Shown: piece after piece, positions 44,372-55,985 of the stretch
Layout: each line of letters begins with the position of its first letter
Numbering within the stretch: position 1 is the stretch's first letter
Assembly: GCA_037893245.1 (NCBI GenBank)
Contig: JBAIAA010000704.1
Span: forward strand, 806,001-870,000
DNA: 64,000 bases
DNA from: Crossaster papposus
Taxonomy: Eukaryota; Echinodermata; Asteroidea; Velatida; Solasteridae
Direction of reading: 5' to 3'
Notes under the pieces: model-generated
What the model saw: only the letters and a program-made list of their open reading frames with translations
Told to the model about the DNA's origin: nothing
Database searches by the model: none
Translations under genes and position numbers: made by a program

Positions 44372-47300
44372 ATGGCGCTGGGTTCGGGTATTTTGCAAGG
44401 TTTGACCGTAAACTTCCGGGTTCATGACAGACATGCCATGGCGGATTTTTCTGTCATATTTCTGCTCGTATTGACTGGCTGTTCCAACGTATCAGTTAAA
44501 CATCTTTGTATCATTTTTATATCTAATTTAGAAAACTTTGTGAAACTGGAAAATGTATTTTATGCTATTGTTATTATTATTGTTATTGTTTGTTAATATA
44601 GATTTTTCCAGGCTTTTTAAAAACATTTTTCATAGAAAATCACTAACTCTTACATTTAATTTTGTTCGAAAAAAAATTCACACGCTTTTATCAAACTGAT
44701 TTAGTCATTTATCATTCAATGTTAACGTTTGGTCACTCTATTTAAACATTGTCTCGGGAATATTCCTGTAGAACCGCGACTGGCACCTATGATAGAAAAA
44801 TGCATTAACAAAAATAGACGAAATACAAACAAGTACAATATTCCCAATATATTATTTGCTCTTAACAGGTGACACAGTGCACCTGACAATAGTCACGCCC
44901 ACACCTTATGGGGCGGGGTTGTCGCACCCCCCAGCTAGCATCAGTTGTTTCCGTAGCAGTCCTGATAATGATGTGACACTGAGCTTTGGTAGACCGTCCC
45001 AGACAGATCCAGAAAATACTACAATACGATCATCTCCCACCCTCCCTACCGGTAGTACGAAAAAAGTGAATGAACAAATAGTCACACAGAATCTGACCAC
45101 CAGTAATGATGCCACTGGGTTGTTTTATTGCGAAGGTTCCAATAGAGGGTTAACAACCAGGGTGTATAGCATCATCCACAGTGTGAAAAGTAAGTAAACT
45201 CATGGACATCACATTGCCACTGGGTTGTTTTATTGTGAAGGTTTCAATAGAGAGTTAACAACCAGGGTGTATAGCATGATCCTCAGTGTGAACAGTAAGT
45301 AAACTCATAGACATCACATTGCCACTGGGTTGTTTTATTGAGAAGGTTCCAATAGAGGGTTAACAACCAGGGTATATAGCATCATCCACAGTGTGAACAG
45401 TAAGTAAACTCATGGACATCACATTGCCACTGGGTTGTTTTATTGTGAAGGTTTCAATAGAGAGTTAACAACCAGGGTGTATAGCATCATCCACAGTGTG
45501 AACAGTAAGTAAACTCATAGACATCACATTGCCACTGGGTTGTTTTATTGAGAAGGTTCCAATAGAGGGATAACAACCAGGGTGAGTTAGTCTTGCATAC
45601 GCACTGTCTACCTCCGAACAATATAGGTCCACACGATGCGGGAAGAGGTTACGGTTTGTGGACTTGCACACGTCCACAATCCGTTTTTCAGTTTCCGAAA
45701 AAGAGCGCTAGAGGAAAAACGGGTTAGGGTTATATATAGAAAAGATAGAAGGGACAGCTGAGAGGCCCATAATCCAAATTTGAGGGTTAATTTGTTTTGG
45801 GGAAGCGAGAAAAATGAGTATTTAGTCAAAGTTTGTTAACTACACGAAGACAAAGGAATGTCCACAGTGCGTATGTAAGGTAAAGCTGTGTGTATAGCAT
45901 CATCCAATTTCACACCAGTTGTTGTCGGTTGCCATGTGTTTATCACCATTTAGCGCTCAAAAAAAAAATCCCAGATATTCATTTTGTTTAGCATGAACGA
46001 AGCCTAAATGGAAACAAAGTTAGGTTTTACAATCATGAATGCCGGAAAAAATCAAGAAAAACGGCGTTCGTTTTCAACCAGCGTTGGGCTTTTCATTTTT
46101 TTGTGCGATCGCCGTCATGCGATCGTGAGTTTTTTTAAATGAAATTAAATTATTCGGAACAATTAAAAGACATTTAGCGCAGTCATTTGGCTAGATGCTT
46201 AGAATCATAATTTACTTTCAAATAAGTAAGATATTTCCAAATAATTCGGTAGTAAAATCTTTCGATATCTGCAAATGGTGTTTACTAAACATAACCTAAA
46301 AGTTTTTAAAACCTTTGCTTCGTCTTAGTCTTTGCCTCAGACTGAGATGCAAATAGAAATGGAAGCAAATGAAAATATTCAAACTTTTTGGTTCATATCA
46401 ATCGATTAAATGTTTCTGAAGCACAAAGTGCACCAGCCTTTCGTTGGGGTTCTCGCAGTTGGGAGCCTAAAATCGCCTCAAGCTTAAAACGAAGACGAAG
46501 CCAGGGACTCAAAAAAGCCCATACACAGCCCTCCAAACTTTTGTTTAATTCCCCTTTCACATAACTTTTAAAATTGCAGGAATATTTGAGCCTCGTGGTG
46601 GACTGGTGACAATGACTGTCAATGCGGGAGATGGTGTTACCCTCACGATTGACCCTGTCAATTCTGCGGTAAATACTCCTCTATGGTGTAGAATCAGAGA
46701 GGGAAGAAGTTTTGATCCTATTAATGGATACAAGGGAAATTATAGCGTCACGTTTCCTTCCTCCTTGGTCAGTGATGGAGATTTGTTTGTCACTGTACAT
46801 ACTGGGCTGCCAGTTAACGATAAACACTTCAGTATGATCAGAGTCATAGTCAGAGGTAAGTACAAAACAATTGTAATATTTGCAAACGAATATAGGTAGA
46901 TGTATAGGTAGAGTTAGAAATAATAATGTTATCCGCTCTCCATCAGTTTTTAGTAATGCAAAATAGGCATAGAAGCGCGATCTAAGTCGTACCTGATAAC
47001 ACATTATCAGAATATTATCAGTCAAAGAAGGATACAAAAGAACAGCACAAACTATGATTGCAACATCTATTTTGTAAAAATTAAGATTCCTCCATCTACA
47101 GAATCATTAGGTTCTTTATGTTTTGTGTTGTTTAATTCTTATCTTGCATGCTCAATACATTTTCAATATTTTATTTGAGTGTGAGGAGGGAGTATTGTGT
47201 ACAAGATGAAGAGTGAGTGGCAAATGTCGGTGAATGGAAAAAGTCTGCAAATGAGAAACTTAAAGAAAACGAGTGACATGGTCCCTTTCTCTCTTTATCA

Positions 47301-50300
47301 GGCCCCGTTTTTGTCTTGTGGGGCTACGCTTAACAAGCCCCCTCATTTGAAATATTACTTTTTTGGTAACATTTCTGTTTTACAGGGTGTGTCGCAGGAA
47401 AATGGGGTCCTTCTGTCTGTTTCGGGGTGTGTGATACGTGCTACAATGGAGGAGTATGTGATGATGAGACAGGAGATTGCATCTGCCCACCAGGATTCAT
47501 GGGACCAAACTGCCTCACAGGTAAGCTCATTGCTTGATCACTGTCTGTCCACCCGTCAGCCTGTCAGGCTGGGTGTGTGATCTGTGCTACAATGGAGGAG
47601 TGTGTGATGATGAGACAGGAGATTGCATCTATCCACCAGGATTCATGGGACCAAACTGCCTCACATGTAAGCTCATTGCTTGATCACTGTCTGTCCATCC
47701 GTCAGCCTGTCAGGCTGGGTGTGTGATCTGTGCTACAATGGAGGAGTGTGTGATGATAAGACAGGAGATTGCATCTGCCCACCAGGATTCATGGGACCAA
47801 ACTGCCTCACAGGTAAGCTCATTGCTTGATCACTGTCTGTCCACCCGTCAGCCTGTCAGGCTGGGTGTGTGATCTGTGCTACAATGGAGGAGTGTGTGAT
47901 GATGAGACAGGAGATTGCATCTGTCCACCAGGATTCATGGGACCAAACTGCCTCACATGTAAGCTCATTGCTTGATCACTGTCTGTCCATCCGTCAGCCT
48001 GTCAGGCTGGGTGTGTGATCTGTGCTACAATGGAGGAGTGTGTGATGATAAGACAGGAGATTGCATCTGCCCACCAGGATTCATGGGACCAAACTGCCTC
48101 ACAGGTAAGCTCATTGCTTGATCACTGTCTGTCCATCCGTCAGCCTGTCAGGTTGGGTGTGTGATGTGTGCTACAATGGAGGAGTGTGTGATGATGAGAC
48201 AGGAGATTGCATCTGCCCACCAGGATTCATGGGACCAAACTGCCTCACGGGTAAGTTCATTGCATGATAACTGTATGTTCATCCGTCAGCCTGTCAGGCT
48301 GGGTGTGAGTTCTGTGACAATAATGTTGCTACATTATATCTAATCTTTTTTATTGCAGCATGTGGCAAGCATATATTCGGCTGGAATTGTGAGTTCAACT
48401 GTGAGTTAGCCGCAGCCTTCATTTGTAACGGCCAGTTTGGTCTACCAGATCCTTATGGCAACAGCTGCATCTCGGGATATACGGGCTTAAGGTGTAATGC
48501 CGGTAAGTTTAGAATTATGTTAATTGTCTGAGTAATCACAGTTTAGGTTTCACCTTTTATGTTTAGTCGCATGGAACAAACAGTTCACAAAATCAACTGA
48601 CAGAGTAGTTGTTTTAAAGATTACAAAGCGGATTTCTTTACATTTTTGGCCTCACAACAGGCAAGACAAAACTGGTTGTGGTTTTTTTGGTAATAATTCT
48701 TTAAAAAAAAAGGAATTATGTTATTCTTTATTATAGGCTATGTAATAAAATATTAAGCCTGAGAAAATTGGCTACCAAAATCATTGTAAGAACCTTACAT
48801 GTAATGTTAGTTGATTAAAATAATTACATGTATACTTTAATAAGCCATTTGCGAGTTAAATTTAAATAACATCTGGTACACTGACTTATTTAAAATGCTT
48901 AAAAATCTCCAGACTAAAAACACTGTTACTATATCACTATTCAGGGCAAGATCTTGCATAGTTACGTAAGAGAAGCTCGGCACCAATACATTGTTCACAA
49001 TGAGTGAGAATGGCACAAAGACACCAGACCATTCCGGAGCTGGGGGTTGCTATTGCCCTGAATTACATGATATAGTAACAGTCTCTTTGGTCTGCAGAAT
49101 TCAAAGTGAATGTGCCAAGCACGTTGAGCAATTTAACTCGCAAATGGCTTACTGGTTACAGATTGTCCCCTTTGGTTTTTTGGTGCTGGATGTACCCAGA
49201 CCTGCCATTGTCAGTCAGGTGCAACCTGCAATAAATTCACTGGAGCATGTACACCAATTGGATGTCAAGGTGGTTGGTCTGGCACGAGCTGCCAAAGTAA
49301 GTACCGGACACTTCTAATTTAATCTTTAATTCATACTGAAACCATGTTCCCAAACTTTCGCTAATCCTTTGTCGTGGCCGAGCGGGTAAGAGCTGGGTTT
49401 TCTGTTCCGCAGTGTGTGAGTTCGAGTCCCGGTGTCGACACGTGTGTCCTTAAGCAAGGCAATTAAACCACTATTGTTTCGTCCTTCGGATGGGACGTAA
49501 AGTTGTATGTCCCGTGTGTTGTATAATTTATAATGTGTGTATATAACTTTCTCATTATAACATTATAAAATTGTATAATGCACGTAAAAGAACCCAGAAC
49601 ACTTATCGCTAAGAGAAGGGGTTTGCTCCGGTGTTCCTGGCTGTTGTGCCTCTGTCTACGGGGTTCTTCTGGCTTACGAGCTACAGTGCCTTGAGCGCTT
49701 TTGAAGGATCCTTGGTTTCATTACCAGAAAATAATAATAATAATAATAATAATAAAATAGAAAGTTGTTCACCTGGCAAACGTTCGGAACGTTCGCCCGA
49801 GTGGAACGCACTCCTGGTTGATTGATATATATCTGATTATTGTCATTGATGCTGCATTATGCACGAACAATAATTCACTACAACTTATTAGTGATTACAT
49901 TTGGTCTTTGATGTTTGCCGTTTCTATTACAACTGATGTTTTACTAAAACTTAGAAAATAAGGTTGTAGTTCGCCAAACATTGAATTTGACACGTAAGCT
50001 CTTGGAGGGCTACCACTGAGAAAAATGTTGAATGAAATACACAACAAAACATGTAAATTGAACAGCAAGTGAATCTCTCGTGACAGTTCTCCATTTTACC
50101 TATGTAGTTTCAGGCACATGTCCGACTGGCTACTATGGACTAGATTGTCTCAGCGATTGTCACTGTGTTAATAACGCTGCGTGTGTGAGAGACAGTGGTT
50201 ACTGCATTGGATCTAATGGAGTCTGTGCCAATGGATTCAAGTCGGATACGAATACCAACAACTGTCAGACAGGTATTTGTAAAACTAATTGCAGTATCTC

Positions 50301-51047
50301 GATCTGTTTAACAAATAAAATTCACATAACCTTGCAAAATTATTACTATTTCAAAAAGTATAGGCTAATCACAGCAATTATCAAGGACTGTTGTTGATTG
50401 GCCACAAAACAGTTTTGTTTTTCTTGTACTATGTATTAATTATACAATAAGGACTACAATAAGGATCAAAGTCACTAAAATCTGAGGTTTACAGTTTTAA
50501 TTTGTGAACCACATCTTAAGTCATTGTGAATGTTATGCCAATGTGTGGATGGTATAACCTTCTGGGTAACTTATTGGCCACTTAAAGACATTTGTATTAT
50601 TTGTTTGGGGGGGGGGGGGGGGGGGGGCGGGGGTTGGGGGGGGGGGGGGGGTAACATTTAGAGTAGTTAGGATTAATTAATAACAATGAAGTGTGTGTGC
50701 ATGCGTTTGTTTATGGTGTAAATGGAGGACACATACCTGGCGACACGAAGGTGAATAGGGGTTAGGGTTAGAATCGAGGACGTCCTCGATTGAGATTCGT
50801 GTACAAAACAAATGAGAGCCGTCAGAAAAGGTTAGAGTACAAACAAAGGAACTTTTCGAGAGGAACAAAAGAAACTCCTCGATTTACACCATAAACAAAC
50901 GTACATGTGTGTCTCTTCTGTCCGAAGGTATTATTGAATTCCGTATGTTGACGATGCCCAACCGAGGCCAGGATGCGACATTAAGCTGTGCAGCTACTTC
51001 GGGGGACGACCTGAACAGTAAGATATTCACTGTTATAGGAAATTCAC
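44372..51047 (+). CDS. Gene 3 ectodomain exons 1-13
   Basis: Exons: 44372-44495 (signal peptide), 44869-45189 (Ig1), 46580-46855 (Ig2), 47386-47520, 47568-47666, 47714-47812, 47860-47958, 48006-48104, 48152-48250 (EGF array), 48359-48502 ([13 protein letters not shown]), 49162-49296 ([13 protein letters not shown]), 50114-50272 ([13 protein letters not shown]), 50928-51047 (Ig3/FN3 fusion). All are phase 1-1. The second EGF unit changes one Cys codon to TAT, and units two and four end ACAT|GT, making the junction codon TGC (an extra Cys). The fusion exon keeps the Ig3 acceptor and the FN3 donor. An internal GTAAGAT at 51018 is an alternative donor, also in frame. Confidence 0.82.
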
Positions 51048-52933
51048 GTGAGCATTACAGTGCGAGTGTTGTTTAAGCCAGCTAAAACACTACTCTTTCT
51101 TTTGAAGTTTTGTATTTAAACTGTATGTATTTTAACTTCGGGATATTTTTACGCGCGATTCAACAGTTGTTTGATACATTATTATTTGTTAAATGCAATG
51201 TTGTTTATACACACATTACCCCCATTTTGTCATGAGCTGGCTCAAGACTATACCCCTGTCACCAACAAATAGAACATTGATTTTGTTTTTGTCTATTTGT
51301 CTGTCAGCAACTACTGCGCAACCCACCCCAGCTGGTCCATCAAACACAGTTGCAATATCTGTCATTGTCGTTGTCGTCATCGTCGTGATTGTCGTGGCTG
51401 TGGTCCTATCCACCTGTTTCTTTCATCATCGAAAATCCAGAAAACAATCAACAAAGACAAAATCAGCAGGAGTACAGGAATTGGTAGGTGTTATTGCATT
51501 GCAATTGAAATCGTGAAATAATATGAAAAGTTTAACTTTAACTATATAATACATGGAATACCTTATTCGTTTTCGTAATATTTATGTTTCCTGGATCTGT
51601 CTCGAAGCATCGTCTTTCCAATAGCAACTGTTCACAGTTGGGTCTACTCTGTTTTACATTTTTTCTAAATGTTGACAAAAATTATTGGTTGCCAGTGTCT
51701 TTGATTATTGGCTTTTCACAGATCACGTATGTTGATACTGAGATATTTCCAAACAATGTCACCGGAATATCAAACCATGGGAGGGTTGGTGGTGAATGCA
51801 CAACGTCGTATGAAACAGGTGGTAATAACATGCCGCCATCAGCATCAATCTATGATGATGTGAGCCTGCCAACTTGGGCAATTAAGTGGAGCATTCCTTG
51901 GGAGCACCTGATGGTTGGCAAGAAGGTCTTAGGCGAAGGACATTTCGGAGAAGTTCACGACGGAGCAGTGATGGTGGAAGGAGAAGTTTCCAAGGCGACT
52001 ATAAAGACACTAAAGGGTAAGCACTTGAATGGAAATTACCACTGACACAATTTGAACTGAAAGTTCTCATTAAGTCCAAAGAACGAGAATAGGGTCGATC
52101 GATGAGGCATACGCCATAAATTAGGTATTTCCCAGTTTTCGAATTCGAATTCATAAATAATATATTTTCCATATAATTTCTGTCAATAATTGATAACAGC
52201 AAACACGTCGGCAAATGACCATAAGAACTTCATGGAGGAATTCCGGACGCTGACCAAAGTTGGACGGCACCCGAACGTGGTCGGCATTCTTGGTGCTTGC
52301 CAACATGAAGGTGGGTAAATGTTTGTAATTATTCCGAGGGGTTAAGTGTCAATAGTTATACATGTGTTGTTTAGTGATTACGTGCTTGAGCAGAGGTAGT
52401 TTGACCACAAGGTTAAAAGCCCAAGTGCATTATTTGTTGGTACAAAACAAAATTACTTTACAAATTGTACACAGTTTAATCAGGCATGTATATAATGATA
52501 TCGGTACCGCACGCTTGTACTTTAAGCATTCCGTTTTTACTTCTTTTTATCAGATATTCTGTACGTGGCTTTGGAGTTCATGCCCAACCTGTGGACCTAC
52601 CTTAGAAAAGCCCGATCCCAGGGGGACGAAAATCAGTCAACTCTGTCTTCTGAGAAGCTGATTCAGTTTGCTTTGGATGTTGCCAAAGGAATGCAACACC
52701 TTGCTGCATTGGGGGTAAGCGTCGGTCCTTGTTTTGGTAGGTCCCCTACTGCAAATGAAACGGTCATAGCGTAGCAGTTCTTTCCTCTCCTTCCTCCGCT
52801 GTGACCTGCGTCCGCTGTGACTTGCGGTTTTCAGTGGGATTCTGCGGGTTTTCCCAATGATACATTTCTGGTGTTTTCCCCCCCACGTCTAAAACTGTAA
52901 CTTCTTCACATTGTCTTCTAGGCCTATCACTCT

Positions 52934-52964
<31 letters not shown>

Positions 52965-54398
52965 GTCTCTGTGCAGGTGATTCATCGCGATTTGGCGGCA
53001 AGGAACGTCCTCCTTGACAGTCAACTGGTTGCCAAGGTTTCCGGCTTTGGCTTGTCGCGTGGAGAAGATATCTACGTTCAGATGTCACGGGTGAGTATCG
53101 TAGCGGCTGTCATTAACTGTTGTTGCATTATCTATATACCAAAGCTTCTTACCAATAACCTAAACTTCTTCATACACTCTTTTTCGGAGTGTCTCTTTGA
53201 TTTTGCAGTATAACATCCTTTTGGTCTTATCTTTGCAGACACGGGTTCCCACTCGCTGGCTGTCTGTGGAGTCGTTGACTTCCAAGACTTACACAACTAA
53301 GAGTGACGTGTACGTACGCAAACAAAATAACACTTTGAATGTGAATAATGTTATGAACGTACAACAAATCGCCTATCATTTCAGTAAAGATTCATTTGTC
53401 ATTATCGTTTTTACTTAGATGGTCCTTCGGAATCCTTCTGTGGGAAATTGCGACTCTGGGTAACATTACTTTTTTATGTTTATATGATTATTACTTTGGG
53501 ATAAAAATGGTGTCTGCGATTGTGCTTAATGTGTTTTTGTTTCCAGTTGCGATTTCTCAATTTAAGACCAACGTATGGAAAAGTTTTTCCATTTCAATCT
53601 TGTACCCGTCTGTATCTGTTCTCTCACTCTCAAGAGTATTGCATAATTTCTTTTCAAGGTGCCACTCCCTACGAAGACATCCTATCTAAGGACCTGTTGT
53701 CGAAGTTGAAGAATGGATACCGAATGCCCAAACCAAATAACTGTGACGATGAAATGTAAGATGTGATGTAAAACTTGAGTTTAAGCTTGTATATGGACGT
53801 TTGCATTTTCGTTCGTTCATCAATACTTATATCTATATCAATTTAACTTAAATATTCACTAGTTGAAAGTGAGTGAACTGACCTTGTTTGACATTCCCTG
53901 TTGTCACGGTTAGTCCCTAAACATTATTCACGTTGTTTCTGCATGAGCATAATACATACAACAAAAGTACTCTGTGAATGAGCAACATGCACTGCTGTTT
54001 AGTAAATGACACCAACGATGTTGTGTTTTTCAGCTACAACCTGATGCTGCTGTGTTGGCAGGACGACCCAGCCAACCGACCTCATTTCAAGAAACTAGTG
54101 ACTCGTCTGACAGGAATGGCCGACAACCAAAATGAACACGTGAGTGTTGGAATTGGTAGCAGTAAATTGGATACTTCAATGACTGAGCTACTACCATTCA
54201 TATACCTTCATCATGTTTGTGTTATAGAGTGTATTGTGCATATACATGTATAGTTAAGGTCTAAAACACATGCTTAATAATTGAATTACGCATAGATTCA
54301 CGGTACTTGTTTTGTCTCTGTAGACGTACATGCGACTGCTGCCGAAAGCTGACAACTACATGTACTTAATGATTCGCCCCGAGCTGGATGACAACTGA
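44372..54398 (+). CDS. Gene 3: TIE-like receptor tyrosine kinase, mosaic, GFG, exon 1 donor mutated
   Basis: Twenty-three exons with consistent phases give 3156 coding bases, about 1051 residues, if exon 1 is joined at its ancestral border. However the donor there is CAG|TTAAAC instead of CAG|GTAAAC (base 44496), so normal splicing from this exon is doubtful. Order: signal peptide, Ig1, Ig2, six tandem EGF exons, three EGF exons, an Ig3/FN3 fusion exon, TM, juxtamembrane region, kinase, full C-terminus with stop at 54396. DFG is GFG (GGC 53043-53045), predicting little or no catalysis. Its ectodomain, TM and 3' end mostly resemble gene 1, while exons 15-20 resemble gene 2. An alternative in-frame start is at 44438. 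Confidence 0.84.
45086..45580 (+). repeat. 105-bp tandem repeat of the Ig1 exon end and donor
   Basis: The 3' third of the Ig1 exon plus the start of its intron is repeated with exact 105-bp spacing: donors GTAAGTAAACTCAT occur at 45190, 45295, 45400 and 45505, with a truncated fifth copy to 45580. Each copy encodes a segment like [16 protein letters not shown] but has no clear acceptor. Gene 1 has one extra partial copy (about 3500-3590), gene 2 none. Confidence 0.85.
46000..46280. mobile_element. MITE copy (GGTGTATCCTAC family), partial
   Basis: It shares AACGGCGTTCGTTTTCAACC and the CTGCAAATGGTGT end with 4779-5080 and is orthologous to the gene 2 intron copy at 22660-22993. Confidence 0.55.
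47386..48250 (+). repeat. Gene 3 EGF exon array: founder plus five 146-bp units in dimers
   Basis: Exons start at 47386, 47568, 47714, 47860, 48006 and 48152, with 146-bp spacing among the last five. Units two and four share the ACATGTAAGC donor, and units three and five share GATAAGACAGG, so a 292-bp dimer has been duplicated as a block. Intron length is 47 bp throughout. Gene 1 has four exons in this array, gene 2 two. Confidence 0.9.
49366..49765 (+). repeat. tRNA-derived SINE
   Basis: The head GTGGCCGAGCGGGTAAGAG (A box) and GAGTTCGAGTCCC (B box) are tRNA-like. The body has TCGTCCTTCGGATGGGACGT, and the tail ends in (AAT)n at about 49729-49756. It lies in the intron after EGF exon 11 of gene 3 and is absent from the equivalent gene 1 intron near 7360-7410. 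Confidence 0.8.
50608..50653 (+). repeat. Poly-G tract
   Basis: About 46 bases of nearly pure G with two short breaks, in the intron before the Ig3/FN3 fusion exon. The gene 1 counterpart near 8430 has only GGGGAGAGGGG, so the tract has expanded here. Confidence 0.8.
50709..50896. mobile_element. Small TIR element, 188 bp
   Basis: Perfect 15-bp inverted ends GTTTATGGTGTAAAT and ATTTACACCATAAAC lie just before the Ig3/FN3 exon. Gene 1 has an uninterrupted sequence there (about 8488-8505). Relatives are at 37468-37648 and about 61362-61500. Confidence 0.75.
51308..54398 (+). CDS. Gene 3 transmembrane and (pseudo)kinase exons 14-23
   Basis: Exons: 51308-51483 (TM), 51722-52016 (juxtamembrane, GEGHFGEV), 52200-52310, 52554-52714 (FMPNLWTYL hinge), 52977-53090 ([20 protein letters not shown]), 53239-53309, 53419-53459, 53659-53755, 54034-54139, 54324-54398. 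The first glycine-loop change (GKG to GEG) and loss of the YERV and YEEV tyrosines (NHGRV, YETGG) are private to this copy; IYDDV remains. The C-terminus is full length as in gene 1. Confidence 0.86.
51700..53625 (+). other. Gene 2-like tract inside gene 3 (putative gene conversion)
   Basis: Left of about 51700 the intron and TM exon match gene 1 (shared TTGGTTGCCAGTG). From TGATTATTGGCTTTTCACAG onward, exons and introns match gene 2 (YVDTEI, the six-base hinge deletion, GFG, the ATACGCCATAAATTAGG intron). At about 53615-53635 the match returns to gene 1 (CTCTCAAGAGTATT, CCCTACGAAGACAT, and an intron segment missing from gene 2). Judged by eye; an alignment would refine the borders. Confidence 0.75.
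52770..52930 (+). repeat. SINE remnant, gene 3 kinase intron
   Basis: Same position as in genes 1 and 2 but lacking the GTTCGAATCCCG segment. Confidence 0.65.
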
Positions 54399-54895
54399 AC
54401 GGACAGACACAAAGAGCATCGATGCTGCTTAGACAAAATTGCTCTTTGCGGTATTGCATTCAATCTGAACAGTTTTTGTAAATGAAAATAACCAGGACAG
54501 ATCTAATTTTGCATTGGATTGTATTTTGTCCCAAAAGGAAGTCAAGGGACTGAATTATGTTAAAATATTTACTCGTATAAACAAATATACGCAGATGTTT
54601 GTTTTAAGAAAATTTGTACAGTAATTATGTCATTGCATTCTAAATTGCTTCATGACAAGAAAATAATTCAGACTTTTACGCTATTATATTATATACGCTA
54701 TTATACCGGTTAGAAAATAGGAGGGACAATAATTGTATAAATGTATACACAGCTTATTATAGCGGCATGTCTATCAATTTCTGCTTTATGTTGTGCAACA
54801 TGTTTGTGTTGTAATGTTTGATATACATGTATTTTGTGGTACTATAGTAGCGCTTGTGATTGTAATAATCACATTGCTTTGTTTAATTCTGCTTC
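54399..54895 (+). other. Gene 3 3' UTR and flank
   Basis: A/T-rich sequence homologous to the gene 1 3' flank (ATTGCTCTTTGCGGTATTGCATT shared). No gene or clear poly(A) signal is seen. It runs without interruption into upstream block 5, giving the empty site for the Ngaro-like insertion. Confidence 0.6.
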
Positions 54896-55985
54896 AATAT
54901 ATCTTAACGTTTAAATTTTTAACTTTAGTCATAATCATTTTTACACAAGTGTTAGTTTCAAGATTCTGTTGATTGAATTCTGCAACGAAAGGTCAGACTA
55001 TTTCATTGCTTTGTTGTTTGGGTTTTAAGGTTTTTAAGGTTTTATATCTGTCTTAATAGAAAAATTAGAAATCATTGAGTCCGTCAGACTATAGGGCTTC
55101 TTTGTAGTGTTTAGTAGGGTTTGGGTCGGCGTGCCAATGCCAATAAGCCACTCCTCGGCCAGCCACCAGTGGTCCGCCGGTGGCTAGCGGACTGGGCAAT
55201 GTGCTGATGAATCTACCTTTAAGACAGACCGGTTTGAAGGAAGTTTAACCGATAGTGAAAGTAGCCGAGTGGTTAATAGGTTCGCTAGCTACAGTTTGGG
55301 GCCAGGGTTTGAATCCCCAGAAACTATAGATGTAAATTATTATTGTATCGTAGAGTATACACGTAAATTAATAAACGAAGAAAACTAAGCAAGAACGCCG
55401 GCCGTTAGATGTTACAAAACTCACACCACTTTAGTTCAATTACATGACGCTTTATATAGGGGCAAGATAAATCATGTGCGTAAGGATACAAGTAAGTAAT
55501 TCCAATAAAATAGTCCCAACAATTAACAAATAGATATCACAATTATATACTTTTGTATGAAATCAAGTTTTCGTCATTCTTTTTTTCTCCAATGGTGCCA
55601 TTATGCTCTACGTGCGAAGATTGATATTGAAGTTACTATTATGCTTTGCGGGTATTTGGGATGATGGTCGTTGGTTTTTTAATATTTGTTACAATTAGCA
55701 AACAAATGTTTACTCATGCCTCTGTAACAGCAGTTTTTAAAATAAAATTATATTTAAATTTACTTTCGAAAAAAGTGAAATACAATCAAATCTATTTTAA
55801 TCGTATTAATAACCTGTCCAAAATTGGACGAATTGATCGGCAGCCCGTGAAAGAATTTTCTAATGATCGTGGCCCGATAAGTTCAAGTCATCCGTTGTAC
55901 GAAATTTGCAACGGGAGAATCTTTCAAAAGTATTGTCACATTTCAGTGTGCAAACAACGAGTTACTCGTAATAAAATTATGTTTG

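Noticed and set aside
49366-49441. Intact tRNA gene
   Set aside because: A and B boxes are good, but the segment continues into a SINE body with an AAT tail and the acceptor stem does not pair well.
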